Origin: Aporrectodea caliginosa
Lineage: Eukaryota > Annelida > Clitellata > Crassiclitellata > Lumbricidae
Direction: 5' to 3'
Assembly (NCBI GenBank): GCA_020284085.1
Contig: JACEVL010000033.1
Coordinates: 852,501-916,500 of the forward strand
DNA: 64,000 nt
Part shown: piece after piece, positions 21,000 to 32,540 of the stretch
Layout: the number at the start of each line of letters is the position of its first letter
Numbering within the stretch: position 1 is the first letter of the stretch
Translations under genes and position numbers: made by a program
The notes under the pieces: generated by a model
Seen by the model: the letters and a program-made list of their open reading frames with translations, nothing else
What the model was told of the DNA's origin: nothing
Database searches by the model: none

Positions 21000-21845
21000 T
21001 TAAGAAGCGTTATCCCTTGCCTATATAGCATCGGATGGCAGAGTTTTAAAGGTGTCTTAAGAGAGAGAGAGTGCTCTAACCAATCGGAAGTATGGATGGA
21101 GGCTGAGTTTAACGACATCTTGTGACAATATGGGCCGTTGACGTCGAAAGAAATTATTTTGACTTAATGCAGCTCCTTATATATCCTGGCTGTGTCTCGT
21201 GCCTAATATTTTAGTATCGGTGGAGGGGTCATTATACTGAGACGGAGTTCCTTACTTAGACCTAACGTGGAGGGAACTGGAGGGAAGGAGAACAAAAGGA
21301 AGACTTGGAAGACTTGTTGTGGGACTGGATGGTGGTAGGCAGATGCAGTAGACTGAAGGAGAAGCCTATAGCATCTAGAGGAGTGGTTCCATTGAACGTT
21401 TGAACTTGACCAAAAGCAGAGACTTTGAAGACGCTTTATCTAATGGGCTGAGTTGATGGATGCAGAGTTTAACGATATATGTAAATGATAATGACAGCAA
21501 AGGCCGTTGACGTCGACAAAACGATTTTGGTATATTAGAGCTAATATTCTAACAGTTCTCACCCTCTGCAGTGCGTTAACTAATGTCGTATTGGGTCCCA
21601 TGCCTATAGCATCTGCTAGCAAATTTTAAAGGTGTCTTCTGCAGATCTTTTTCACCAATCGGTAACCGTGTCCCATATTAATATAGCATAGTTTGGCAGA
21701 AATTTAAAGGTGTTTTAAAAGAATGCTTTAAATAATCATTAAATCGATTGGTTGACGTAACCCATACCTATGTAACAGTAGCACGGGGGTGGCCGCATTG
21801 AAAGGTGTCTAGAGAAAGAGCATTCTATCCAATCGTCTACGTTGT
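21000..21845 (-). repeat. Cluster of minus-oriented B and C modules
   Basis: B motifs (TATATAGCATC then TTTTAAAGGTGTCTT) at 21018-21058, 21600-21640, 21677-21715 and 21783-21815. C motifs (GTTTAACGACATC, GGCCGTTGACGTCGA) at 21105-21145 and 21465-21515. B precedes C by about 50-60 bp each time. A CATA microsatellite and a GGCGCTATAACAAGTG remnant follow at about 21854-21903. Confidence 0.65.
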
Positions 21846-22193
21846 CCACTAAATCTTGAAGCGGCGCTATAACAAGTGCTCATACATACATACATACATA
21901 CATGGGACATAGTGAGCTTTGCTTTCAATTAATGATGGCAGCTTAAACGCTGCGTTATAAGAATACGTACTAATGGGAGAGGGACCTTTGCAGGAGACAG
22001 GTCGATCTCCCTATCCACAAACTGCGACGCAGGCCACTTCCTCCACCGAGGAACATAATTATGAGCTACAACATACACATCGTTGGGCTATATAAATACA
22101 CTCCGTCGTTTTTCATACACGTCATCATTCATAAACGTCATCAGAAGTGCAATAATATATTTTTTATATTTTGTTTATCCTCTACACCTCCAA

Positions 22194-22500
22194 CATTGTC
22201 TACATTGCTTCTAAACATCAGCTATCAATTTGGTTGGTTAGTTGCTGTTTAACGACAATGTTAACGACAATGTATAACAAAGATGATTAGTGTCGCCTTA
22301 ATTTCTTATGGCATAGAGTTGTTAAGCAGCAACTTTCAACCGCAGATACTATAGAAATTAGTTTGGCCGCTTGAAACTGCCGAGTATATAGCATCAATTA
22401 AAAGCGTTTTAAAAGTGTCTAATGATAGCGTTGCATTAATTAGCGTTTTGCGACATCTGGTGATTGCCACGACCGTTAACGTCAACTCTGTGAGTCGCTA
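22194..22500 (-). repeat. Composite repeat A-B-C, intact partner
   Basis: A-type GTTTAACGACAATG at about 22246, GAAACTGCCGAGTATATAGC, TTTTAAAAGTGTCTAATG, GCGACATCTGGTGATTGCC. This is the uninterrupted version of 22735-22905 plus 24195-24315. Confidence 0.6.
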
Positions 22501-22640
22501 GGTGGCTTTGGTAAAATGAGCAGTATGACGTGATGGGCGCCTTGCATGGCTGTCATATACACTAAAATTTGACTCCCTGTAATAAATTGTCATCACTCGT
22601 TCATACTATGACTTGTAATCATGCTGCGTTGTGTCAGTTT
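22495..22640 (+). repeat. Dispersed repeat copy 2 (pair with 18775-18920)
   Basis: Same landmarks as the first copy, including ATGAGCAGTATGACGTGATGG. Confidence 0.65.
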
Positions 22641-22734
22641 GAATTAAGAAAGACGAATATTATTATTGTTGCTGCTGCTGCCAGGGCCCTTGTCATCGAC
22701 CATACCTCACTGTTTGTATGAAGACACAACTTTA

Positions 22735-22903
22735 CTCTGCCATCAACTATTAATTTGGCTGGTTAGTTGCTACTTAACGACAGTGTGCATTAACAGAGAT
22801 TATTAGCATCGTCTTTCTTTGTTATGATATAGTGTCGTTTAACAGCTTAACAGCAACTAACCAGTCTCCTTGGACAGCGGAGATTAGTTTCGCAGTTTAA
22901 AAC

Positions 22904-22949
<46 letters not shown>
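22735..22949 (-). repeat. Composite repeat, left half, ending in (TA)n
   Basis: Resembles 22194-22390 up to AAACTGCCATATATATA. The remainder continues after the LINE at about 24195, so the LINE inserted in or next to the TA run (22903-22950). Confidence 0.65.
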
Positions 22950-22951
<2 letters not shown>

Positions 22952-22979
22952 CTTAAGACTAAGAGTTATCACGAAGAGA

Positions 22980-24170
22980 ATGCAGTCAAGGGCAGAAACA
23001 AATGACTGCCTAGGAGAGGACCAATACGGCTTCAGAAAGGGAAGGGGCACAAGAGATGCAATTGGAGCGCTGAGGGTGCTGACAGAAAGAAGCATACAGC
23101 ATGGACAGGACATCTACATTTGCTTTGTGGATTATGAAAAGGCTTTCGATAGAGTAGATTGGAAGAAATTAATGCATGCACTGAGAAGAATAGGAGTGGA
23201 CTGGAAAGACAGAAGACTCATAGGAAACCTATACATGGGACAGAAAGTAAGAATAAAAATAGAAGGAGAATTCTCAGAACCAGGAGTGATAGGTAGAGGA
23301 GTACGACAAGGGTGCCCACTATCACCAATTCTCTTCAACATCTACATTGAGGAATTAGTACGAGAGGCGATGGAGGAGGTGAAAGAGGGCATAAAGGTGG
23401 GAGGAAGATTGACGAAAGCACTCAGATTTGCAGATGACCAGGCGATGTTGGCAGGCAGCCAGAATGGGTTACAAAAAATGATGGATCAGCTGAATAAGAT
23501 CTCAAAGGAGTATGATATGAAAATGAATATTAAAAAGACAAAGATCATGAGGATAAGCAAAGGAAAGGAAAGAACAGTAAAGATCACTATAGATGGTAAG
23601 GAACTGGAACAAGTAGGAAAATTCTGTTACCTAGGAAGTATGATCACAACTGATGCAAAGTGTCATGTAGAAATAAAGAGAAGAATAGCCATGGGAAAAG
23701 ATGCCTTCTATAAAAGAAAGGAATTAATGAGAGGAAAGCTAAATAAGAATCTGAAGAAAAGAATTATCAAGTCTATGATATGGAGTGTGGTGTTATACGG
23801 ATCAGAGACATGGACTCTAAGGAAGGAAGACATCAGAAGATTGGAGGCCTTCGAGATGTGGATATGGCGAAGAATGGAGAGAGTCAGCTGGATGGATCGG
23901 AGGACAAATGAAGACATACTACAAATGGTGGACGAAAAAAGATCCATGATAGGGATAATAAGAAGCCGACAAAGAAAATGGATGGGCCACATCATGAGGG
24001 GAGACTCCCTTCTAAGAATTATAATTGAGGGAAGAATGGAGGGGAAGAAGACACGAGGAAGACCGAGAATGATGTTGTTGGACTGGATGATGGAGGAAGA
24101 TTACGGCAAACTGAAGGAAAGAGCCAGAAAACGTGATGAATGGCGAAATTGGACGTACGAACCTGCCTAG
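22980..24170 (+). CDS. Non-LTR retrotransposon reverse transcriptase, RTE-like, 5'-truncated
   Basis: A 396-aa open frame copying RNA into DNA at a nicked target site, by family knowledge. Visible RT motifs: [15 protein letters not shown] (14-28), [13 protein letters not shown] (49-61; catalytic D51), [20 protein letters not shown] (107-126), RFADDQAML (149-157; catalytic DD). The C-terminal region has [52 protein letters not shown] and ends WRNWTYEPA. The frame is open upstream to about 22951 (LRLRVITKR), so the ATG is just the first Met left; the N-terminal endonuclease is missing. After the stop come AACCTGCCTAGGAAGGCAGAG and an AAGAAG tail. Without endonuclease it is probably not autonomous. 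The exact clade (RTE versus related) is uncertain. Confidence 0.9.
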   Translation: MQSRAETNDCLGEDQYGFRKGRGTRDAIGALRVLTERSIQHGQDIYICFVDYEKAFDRVDWKKLMHALRRIGVDWKDRRLIGNLYMGQKVRIKIEGEFSEPGVIGRGVRQGCPLSPILFNIYIEELVREAMEEVKEGIKVGGRLTKALRFADDQAMLAGSQNGLQKMMDQLNKISKEYDMKMNIKKTKIMRISKGKERTVKITIDGKELEQVGKFCYLGSMITTDAKCHVEIKRRIAMGKDAFYKRKELMRGKLNKNLKKRIIKSMIWSVVLYGSETWTLRKEDIRRLEAFEMWIWRRMERVSWMDRRTNEDILQMVDEKRSMIGIIRSRQRKWMGHIMRGDSLLRIIIEGRMEGKKTRGRPRMMLLDWMMEEDYGKLKERARKRDEWRNWTYEPA

Positions 24171-24194
24171 GAAGGCAGAGAACCAAAAGAAGAA

Positions 24195-24315
24195 GATATA
24201 TATATATATATATAGCTTTGATTAATAGTGTTTTAAAGGTGTCTAATGATAGCGTTGCATTAACTAGCGTTTCACGACATCTGGTGATTGCCACGACCGT
24301 TAACGTCGACTTTAC
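24195..24315 (-). repeat. Composite repeat, right half after the LINE
   Basis: B (GTTTTAAAGGTGTCTAATG at 24229) and C (ACGACATCTGGTGATTGCC, CGTTAACGTCGAC), matching 22400-22490. Confidence 0.65.
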
Positions 24316-24379
24316 CTTAGCTAAATATTTTTTCTCTTACTTCGCAACACAGAAGCTCGGATTGGATGGGTATCTAACA

Positions 24380-25000
24380 GTTTAGTGAGTTATAAAATGA
24401 GAACTGTACAATGTCAGTGGAAGTCATTGTTTAACGACATAAAGCAATGTTGATGGCATTGTCTATGATACACATCATTGGGATGAAATGGGGTTGCAGC
24501 AATTGTCACAAATAAGGAATGTGGAAAGTTAGAATAATTCTTAATAAGCATTCGTAATATACAGAAGATTCTTAATCCAGTTATTCTAATTTAAAAAGGA
24601 GAAGTGCGTCTGTGTGTCTAGATTCGGTACATTAGAAGACAGATTTTGAAATTAATACGAGCTTGTATGGGAAGCCAGTATAGTTCACGAAGTGATGTGA
24701 TCCCGATGATTTAAATTTATGTTAGCGGTCTCTGTTGCCATTAGATATTGTTAAACTTTGGGTCCATTTAACCAATAATTATTAGTGATTGACATTCGTT
24801 TTCCCTGTGATAGAAAAAACATGGTAGATGAGATGTTTCTAAACATATAATTTTCTAATTTTGTTGAACACCTTTACAACGTTTTGTACAATTGCTATAC
24901 AAGCCTCAACTTCGGTAAGCCTGGGAGTGCTCTTTCTTGCTTACCGTGTATTCGTTAATGGCTGAAAACTAATCTATTTCAGATAAGTTCCCACAAATTG
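24380..25000. other. No recognised gene; one B module
   Basis: B-like TTGAACACCTTTACAACG with GCTATACAAG at 24862-24905. Otherwise no partner or ORF. Confidence 0.45.
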
Positions 25001-25009
25001 ACCCTGGTT

Positions 25010-25290
25010 TGAAGAACTCCGCCACTGCTCGGATGCCAGGTAGTGCCAATTTCAAGCGTGCATAAAAGAGGAGGACGACGTCAAAGACCTCGGTGTTCAT
25101 AAGATGTCGTTAAACGCTGGAACAATTGCTTTAGTTGTTTATTTGTTCAAATGCATTAAACGAGATCTACATCAGAAAGAAGAGTTGGCCATCTGGCCAT
25201 GCTGCTTAACGAAGCTGTGTCACAACAAACCTTTTAGCGTCGCCCTCCTCCTTCCCTCAGGTTAGGGACGCGCACAACCAAAGATAGGGT
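25010..25290. repeat. Module A, inverted pair
   Basis: Plus copy at 25015-25118 (GAACTCCGCCACTGCTCGG, AAAAGAGGAGGACGACG, AAGATGTCGTTAAACG). Minus copy at about 25200-25282 (TTAGCGTCGCCCTCCTCC). About 90 bp separate the arms. Confidence 0.6.
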
Positions 25291-25916
25291 GGTCACGAAG
25301 TTTGAATGGTAGTCACACATCGGTCACGATATCCGTCACGACCTAGTAACGACATATCAATCTGATAAAATCGGGAAAAGATTTTTCTATGCAATTCTAT
25401 TCTTGGAGAATACTAGCAATGGCGATAGCGTTAATACTAACAACAACAATGATAATAATTATGAGATGTAAGTTCGGAGTATTGGATTACCGTTGGAGCT
25501 ATGTACTTCATTTAATCGCGTGTGTCTTAATTTCCAGCTGGTTGTTAGAAAGTTACGGAGAGTAACGTAAAAGTAGGAAAATCGTATGAGGAATATTATG
25601 CCCTCAGCCCTATAGGAGTCGATGGGGCGCAGCTGAACTAAATTTACCCATTGTAAATGCCGTATATATTAAGTCTAAAGGAACGCGTTGGAAACAGCAA
25701 GCAGAGTCGCCTTGCCATTTGTAGACTTCAATGTGTGCTTGTATTTTAGACACCACATTTAAATGTCACACTGTCCCTATAAAAGAGGACAAAAGCTGTG
25801 CATTACAATAATTGTTCCAGACGATATTGGAGTTCGGTTCCTTTATAGAAACAGTGTGATACAGATTCAAACCAAACCTAACTGACTGAACACTCCTAAA
25901 GTGGCCGGGTATATAT
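25291..25916. other. No recognised gene; one B2 module
   Basis: TTTTAGACACCACATTTAAATG followed by CCTATAAAAGAGG at 25745-25790. The rest is unassigned. Confidence 0.45.
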
Positions 25917-26525
25917 ATATTCATTCATTCATTCATTCATTCAGAACATTTATATAGCGCCTCTTCAAGAAACTACTCAGAAGCGCTCCCGGCCCAGCCA
26001 CGACTAAAGAAAAAGACTTGAGGGACTTGTAGAACCCTGCCGGTTGGCTTACAAGTAAAGAGCGGAGCTTAAGCGGGAGGTCATTCCAGGTGGAAGGTCC
26101 CACAACCGAAAAAGCACGGCGCTGCTTAATAGCCAAGCGTGCCCGTGGAACTAGGAGCTCACCCCTCGTCGTAGAACGAAGCGCCCGACGCGCTGCAACG
26201 TCGGACACTGGGCGGCAAAGATCACGCAAGTAAGATGGAGCACAGCCAAGAACGCAGCGAGAAACTAGAGCAGCAGTGCGGTATGAGATCCGCTGAGAGA
26301 TAGGCAGCCAGTGCAACACATCACGTATGTATGCAGAGACAGGAGAGAACTTAGGTAGTCGTCCAATGAGACGAGCAGCCGAGCGTAGAACTCGATCTAG
26401 TCGCCCCAGAACCCCAAGAGGAAGGCCAGCGAGTAGGGAGCAACAGTTGTCAATTCGACTGGTAACAAAGGCGTGTACAAGGACCACGACCGCATCATGA
26501 GAAAGAGAGCGAGAGACCACTCATA
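25917..26525 (-). pseudogene. CR1/L2-like non-LTR retrotransposon, RT C-terminal 195 aa
   Basis: The minus frame 25933-26520 is open: VLVHAFVTSRIDNCCSLLAG, LPLGVLGRLDRVLRSAARLI, VLHWLPISQRISYRTAALVS, CAPSYLRDLCRPVSD, RRAFSVVGPSTWNDLPLKLR, GFYKSLKSFSL. This is the thumb/connection region downstream of the catalytic motifs. It ends near the 3' terminus (GGCGCTATATAAATG) with an (ATTC)n tail at 25920-25942. The longest copy of the family in the window and undamaged over its length, so a fairly recent 5'-truncated insertion. Confidence 0.9.
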
Positions 26526-26544
26526 ATCCATCGCGATTAATTCA

Positions 26545-26635
26545 TTATTATTGAGCTGTAATATGCCAAAAATAATCTTTGTCGGCGGCAATGGCCTATG
26601 TTGTCATAAGCTGCCGTTAAACTGTGGATCCAAAA
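26545..26635 (+). repeat. Module C, retroposon-type 3' end
   Basis: GAGCTGTAATATGCCAAAA, CGGCGGCAATGGCC, AAGCTGCCGTTAAACTGTGG, ATCC. Confidence 0.75.
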
Positions 26636-26799
26636 TATGACACGACACTTTTTAGTTTCCGATAACAAAATAAAGCGTACAGTGTTTGATTTTGTAGGAG
26701 TATCATCAAGTAACAGTTGATCACCAAGCAGAAGGCGAATAACGTAACTGCAATTGAGTGGCGATATATAAGTGGTTAATTACAATTAGTAGTGGTTTC

Positions 26800-26900
26800 A
26801 GTTTAACGACACTTTGTGATAACAAAGATCATTAGCTTCGCCCTCCTCCTTCATCCAGGCTTGGGACTGGCACTGACAGAGTACGATCAGTGGCAGAGTC
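26800..26900 (-). repeat. Module A, near-consensus copy
   Basis: GTTTAACGACACTTTGTGATAACAAAG, TTAGCTTCGCCCTCCTCC, GGGACTGGCACTGACAGAG, CAGTGGCAGAGT. Confidence 0.75.
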
Positions 26901-27480
26901 ATTAATTGCAATTTACTTATTGCCAATTCATTTAATTGTAATTAGTAACTTCTATCGCCCAGGTGTCTAATGCACAAGGCATCAACCAGTGGCGCATCAA
27001 AACCAATTAGTTATCAGCCGCTATGTAAATAGTCATACACTCGTGGACTTACTCACTTACCCACTTATTTACATTCAGATTCTTCCTCCTACTTTATCCA
27101 CGGATGGATAGATGGATAGCTGTCAGAGGACGGTGAGGAGCGGAAGACGAACTCCTGCAGCAAGGAAGTAGGAAGGGGGTCGAGTTCGCAGGATTTAGGA
27201 GGGGATGCGAGAATGATTCGGCGTGTACGTCATCTTGGGTTACGGGAATCACGGTTGACAGAGTGAAGGCTGTAGGAGCATAAGCTGGTGAGGGGGAACC
27301 GGTGTGATGCGAGATGTTGTCCGGGGTGTAGATGATTGTGTCGGAAAAATATTGTCATTGGTTCACGTGACCAATGACGTCAGATAGCAACTGTCAAGCT
27401 AAACCGTTAATACGCTTGCGAGATCTTCTCCGGGAAAGACATGAAATAGGAAAGATAATTATTCCAACGTACCACAGAAA
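26901..27480. other. No recognised gene
   Basis: No ORF or repeat family could be supported. Confidence 0.4.
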
Positions 27481-27483
27481 GGT

Positions 27484-27640
27484 AATTAAGTAAGTAAGTA
27501 ACGACGTGCTTTATTGAACCGCCTGCAAACCAAAGATACGAAGTGAAAGTACATGTATCCGGTAGGCTAGCACACAAATTTGGGCTTATAAAGCATGTCA
27601 TCGTTCATTCATTCCAAGAAGACTGCGAGAAGTATCTTCA
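27484..27640 (-). mobile_element. LINE 3' end with (ACTT)n tail
   Basis: Minus strand: GGCGGTTCAATAAAGCACG then TTACTTACTTACTT. Same 3' end as the element at 41522-42212. Confidence 0.6.
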
Positions 27641-28035
27641 CATAGGCTATTTAGGTGAAGTTAGAAAATGAATAATTAAGCAATTCAGTCAGATAATCTC
27701 GTAATCGCAAACTCCGAACTTCTAAAGCACCACTCGAAAGCCAGACATCTACGGGATTGCAATAGCACCTTGCAACAGCAGATCAAACAGTGTTTCTGCA
27801 GTAGACTATTGACCTAACCTAAATTGACAATATGCTCAGGCAGTGTACAATGTATGGTAGCCTAAAATTCAGTGTGAAGGATAGAAAGAGCTATTTGGAG
27901 AAGTTAGGCTATTCATCGTTTCATGCCGTGCACAGCATTCTGTGAGGCGTTGGCTGGTATGCGTAGTTCCCGCGTAGGTCTTTGAAAATCTTACAATTAT
28001 ATGTAGCTATAGGCCCTAGGCTATAGCCTAATCCA
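27641..28035. other. No recognised gene
   Basis: Unassigned sequence before the MITE. Contains GGCCCTAGGCTATAGCC near its end. Confidence 0.4.
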
Positions 28036-29130
28036 GTGCTTCCCAAAATGGTGGTCTGCGGACCGGTGCCGGTCCGCGAGTCCTCAGTTGCCGGTCCGCA
28101 AAGTGAGTTAAGACACTAGTGAAATTGTCTCGGAATCAAGAAATCACTAGTATATTTTTCAAAGTCATAACAAAAAGACTTATTAGGATAACATTTAAAG
28201 GACAATATGGTCATATAATTAGCTAAACATACATCTAAAGCAATTTTTCAGGAATTTAAATGATCGAAAACGAAACAGAGAAATCTATATATATAATCCA
28301 AAGTCTCTTTTTTCTGTCCTTCCGTATGTTTGTCCGTCTCGCTAAAGGCTCCGAAACGGAACGCTTTAGCGATTTACAAAATTTTACAAAACATTATTAC
28401 GCCACGTCATGGTCAACGCGACTATTTTCAGCTCGCAATTTTATTTAAACGCCGATATATGGACATTTTACATTTACAACTTTTTCAACGAGGCTATCTT
28501 AATACCGCCCATAGTATGGCCATTTGTTCACGTCACGAAGGCTTAAATTAATATGCAATCTGACATCACGCGGAGGATCTAGGTCAACGCTCTGATTCGC
28601 AACCAATCACGATGACCGTTGATTTCAAATCAGAAGTGGTCACGCCCACGGCTGAATTTATAGGTCATCGGACTTAAAAATTCGCCAATGCTTTAGGGAT
28701 ACGAAATTTTTAACGAACGTTTTCATTTGAATTTCTATAGATCTCAACCCAACTTTATTTACTTTAAACTCCGATATTTGGACATTTTAAGTTTCGACGT
28801 GGTCATAGTCTGTTTCAACGCCATTGAAATCTAGCTATGCAAGGAGTATATATTGCGTAGAGTTACTTTTTTACAATTTCAAGCCAGCGCGTAAATTCGC
28901 CAGAGGGATACACGAAAAATGTGCACATCGTTAAATTCAAATTCACGGGCGCTGACGAAGATGTCGTTAAATTCAAATACACGGGCGCTGAGGAAAACCC
29001 TGGCGAACGCCGGGTAAAAACTGCTAGTAATTAATAAATTTGGCACCGGTCCTTCTGCAATGGAAAACTTTCTGCAGGTCCGTGACACAGAAAGCTAATT
29101 CCTGCCGGTCCGTGACACTGAAAAGTTTGG
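28036..29130 (-). mobile_element. hAT-type MITE interrupted by a Helitron
   Basis: Inverse orientation of the MITE at 1412-1790: begins CAGTGCTTCCCAAAATGG, ends AAGTTTGGGAAACACTG, with GGACCGGTGCCGGTCCGCG and CTGCCGGTCCGTGACACTG. The flanks (GCCTAATC and about CCCTAATC) are only approximately duplicated. Removing 28284-29027 restores collinearity with the first copy. Confidence 0.85.
28284..29027 (+). mobile_element. Non-autonomous Helitron, 744 bp
   Basis: Starts TCTATATATATAATCC and ends CGGCGAACGCCGGGT, five A, CTGCTAG, followed by T. A 5' TC, a 3' CTAG preceded by a GC hairpin, insertion between A and T, and no TSD are the Helitron hallmarks. It encodes no Rep/helicase. Contains tandem GGGCGCTGA(C/G)GA and TTAAATTCAAAT segments near the 3' end (28935-29000). 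Confidence 0.85.
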
Positions 29131-29149
29131 GAAACACTGGGCCCTAATC

Positions 29150-29930
29150 CATGCTTGGGTTACATGTTCAACATTAATTGGTGAATTGTAATGTATAAAA
29201 TACTTTGTCATGGAAACGACGAAATATTACATTTGGTTTAAGTCAAAAATTTAGAATAATGTAAAACAATGTCAATTAAAGCAGTAAGCGCAGCACTGCA
29301 GCAGCAGCGCAGCGCTTATGAACTAAACTAAGCGCTCGAGAAAACCTGTTCCTGCGCTTGGCTTAATTTTGAGTTAGAATAGAATAGAATATTGTCTATT
29401 GTAGGACCAGTTGCAAACGCATTTGGCTTACATGGAAGTTTAAATGATTGCTTTCTCTATTTATGAAGTCTATGAATTGTTTGATCGCATGTTATTTTTA
29501 TTTTGTAAATGTTAACCTACTTATCCTTCCTAAATCGTCGTAGGCCTAGGTCTTTCTGGTGAGAAGTTTGGAGTTTGTGATTAGGCCTACGATAGGCTAT
29601 ATGAGCCTACACATAATGATTAACTTGCAGTTTTTCTAATACAGACTATAAACGTCACCTGAACCACTTCAAGCCCCTCTTATGTTATGTCATGATTACG
29701 ATGTGCTTATCTAGTAAAGCGTTACAAAATGGGTGAGTATTATGGAAATAATTTGGCAACGTACACTAAGGATTTATCAGATAACCCGGTTACTATATAC
29801 TGACAAATTATAATTAATTGCAAGGAACATCGCATCCATTGCAATGTTTACCAGGTAGGCCTACAGTTACTGAGGCGATCGTATGTATGACTTCGATCCT
29901 GCTAATGATCGAGTGAGATCCTTCGCCACC
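29150..29930. other. No recognised gene
   Basis: AT-rich, with a CAGCAGCGCAGCGCTTATG-type local repeat at 29290-29350. No ORF supported. Confidence 0.4.
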
Positions 29931-30287
29931 CGTTTAACCCTAGGGCTACCAAGCTTTTTTTGTAACACGGACTACCAAGGGGGGTGGTTACCACCCCCTG
30001 GATTTCGTGTTTGGTTTCACATATCATAACTTGTAATATGGCAATGGATTCAGCATTCATTTCTGCACAGAATGGTATATTTAGTTGTACATTATGTGAA
30101 TGCACCTCGAAATTACATCACTTTTAACAACGGAACCCATTAATTACCAATATTGTATATTATTGCGTACATTTTGTACTTTTTGGATAAACAAATATAA
30201 GATTATGTGTGTTTTGAAACTAATCTATGTATAAAAGATACACAAAATCATCCCTACACATGTTTATATAGTATAAATGTACATCCA

Positions 30288-30653
30288 CAGGCCCGCGAGA
30301 GAGGGGGCAGGGGGGGCAAATGCCCAGTGGCCCGGCGACTTTTAGGGGCCCGGGCCGGGCTCGCAAGCAACTTATGATATATATTATAATCAGATATACA
30401 AAGTTTATGTGATTTTATGCCTTATAAAATATAAAATATAAGTGGCGTTATAAAATATAAGTGGCGTAACGGGGGGCCGGGAGGGCGCCAAATGCGGCTC
30501 TTGTGACTTTCTGACAATTTCACGGAAAAGCAAAAAAAAAAAAGGTCATCAGAAATTTTTGCGGAAGTAAGAAAAATGTAGGGTCGTATTATCTGTTAGG
30601 GGCCCGCCGTGACTGCTCTGCCTAGGGGCCCGGAATTTCTGTCGGCAGCCCTG
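30288..30653 (+). mobile_element. hAT-type MITE, 366 bp, perfect 8-bp TSD
   Basis: Flanked by TACATCCA (30280-30287 and 30654-30661). Ends are CAGGCCCGCGAGAGAG and GTCGGCAGCCCTG. GC-rich GGGCAAATGCCC and GGGGCCCGG runs. The empty site is visible in the sister piggyBac copy near 54180 (GTACATCCATACAT). Confidence 0.85.
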
Positions 30654-31329
30654 TACATCCATACATATATATTAGTGTGTTCAGAAAAAAATAATTTTTA
30701 AAGAATCTCATGCATAGGGGCTTAAAATGTGACATTTATATATACAACATACCTAGAGAAATCCTACATCAATATCTCAATGGCAAGTGACCTCTCAAAG
30801 AGATGTAAATTCTTGAAATATAGTGAACGATATTGATATTCGTGACGAACGTAGTTATTTGTTAAAAAATGGTTATTTGCTAGTTTCCAGTGTTTCCAAT
30901 CAATATTATTGTTAATACTCTTCCATCTAATAATTACAGTAAGGATGAATAGTCTGTGTCTGATTGATGACCCACTATTTGTGGCTATAGCTTGGACAGA
31001 ACAAATACCACGCCACATCAGGCAATGCACATAGTTGCCCCGGCATTAAAGGCAGTATAGGTATCAATGTTAACGATCTGACTATGTGCACAACTTCAGT
31101 GTATGAGGCTCTTAAGAAGACCTGTTCCTTTATCGAACAAGGCGTTAGAGATTAATTCTGCCCTAAGGCACCCCTTGTTCGTTTTAATGGCACGTTGCCG
31201 CCAGATGATGAGGGTGTCAATGCTGATCGCAATATGTCTGGCATAGGAATTGATAAGCTTCTAGCCATTCCAAATCTGCCTGGCTCTGGAACGGGTGGCC
31301 TGATGGGGAATAAAGTTGTTGAAATCCTC

Positions 31330-32520
31330 AGAGAGTAGGAAGGTGTGTCAGAATGGCTGCTTGGGTTGTCCACAGTGGTGCAATAACCGTTATTCAAGAG
31401 GCCTTTGACAAACGTCTACTATTCGTGGCTTGTAGATACCTTATGTTTGAAATAATAAATTGCAGCATCAATTCTGGTTTATTATTTGTCTCCTCTGGAC
31501 CACAAAATGCACTTTTTGCCAGGTTCAAAAATCAGTGGCCACTCAGGCTCTCGTAGACCAAAGCAACTTTGTCCCATGTAGTAAGGATACAAAAGGCTGT
31601 TCCTTGACTGACACTGAGAAGATGTTGCTAGAGCAGAAACAAGTTGTAGTTCAGTTTCTGTGGGCGCAGCTGAGTACAGACAACCAGCCACGACAAGACT
31701 ACTTAGATTTCCTAAAGCTGTCTTGTTGCATTTGATGAGGCCAATCGTATTGGTGATGGTGACAGCATCCACTTCAGTCCACTAGGTGCATATCACCATG
31801 TGAGGTCGATGGCGAAGGACATATATTGCTTTATACTTCTTTTGAAAGATACTTATTTTCAGACAGCAGTCCTAGATGAATGCCAAAGAACTGCATGCTA
31901 TGAGAAGGATCTGCCTGTTTACCATCACCCTGTATGTAAAGGCATGGTTCATTCCACCCATCACATGTTGTGATGCTCCTTACAATGACCTGTGCATGCT
32001 ACAGAGCATGAAAGCATTCACAGGATTGATAGCCAGGTCGCAGAAGTAGCCTTTCATAAAATGAAAGGCCATATCTGGTATATCAGTGAAGATTTGGCAG
32101 GATTGTCACTTCTTTCTGACAAGGTCTTTGCCCACAATAAGGAACGAATGGTTTCCGCATTACACATGCCACAGAACAAAATAGATTTAACAAGAGTTGA
32201 TCCAAAACCATCAAGACATTTAAGGAGAAAACTTTATCTGAGTTCGTGACACAGCGTTCGATGCATCTATTTACTATCTCAAACGCGGTTCTGTCTTCTG
32301 ATCCCGAAACGGGGAATAGCCGAGAAGAATACCGACATGCCAAAGACACTGTTATTAATGACTGTGCTGAGCGTGCGGTAAAGTTGGCAACTGACTTCAA
32401 CTTGGCACTCAGACATGATGAGCAGCCGAACACCACAGAAAGCAGATGCCTACTGCTCCACCCAAGAAGATCTCCAATCTTCAGTGACAGTTGGACAATA
32501 GACATTTTTTTAATACCAGA
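31330..32520 (+). pseudogene. Decayed transposon-borne ORF, uncharacterised invertebrate family
   Basis: Broken into frames that read as one protein: RMAAWVVHSGAITVIQEAFD, KRLLFVACRYLMFEIINC (31350-31465), FARFKNQWPL, KGCSLTDTEKMLLEQKQVVV, DNQPRQDYLDFLKLS (31518-31720), GAYHHVRSMAKDIYCFILLL (31786-31845), MRRICLFTITLYVKAWFIPP (31903-31960), FHKMKGHIWYISEDLAGLSL, LSDKVFAHNKERMVSALHMP (32055-32170), KTLSEFVTQRSMHLFTISNA, REEYRHAKDTVINDCAERAV, KLATDFNLALRHDEQ (32226-32430). From memory this resembles a multicopy family of uncharacterised proteins in cnidarian, mollusc and sea urchin genomes. No catalytic motif is recognised. At least four frameshifts or stops. Confidence 0.65.
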
Positions 32521-32540
32521 AACACAACCACTACAGTTGT

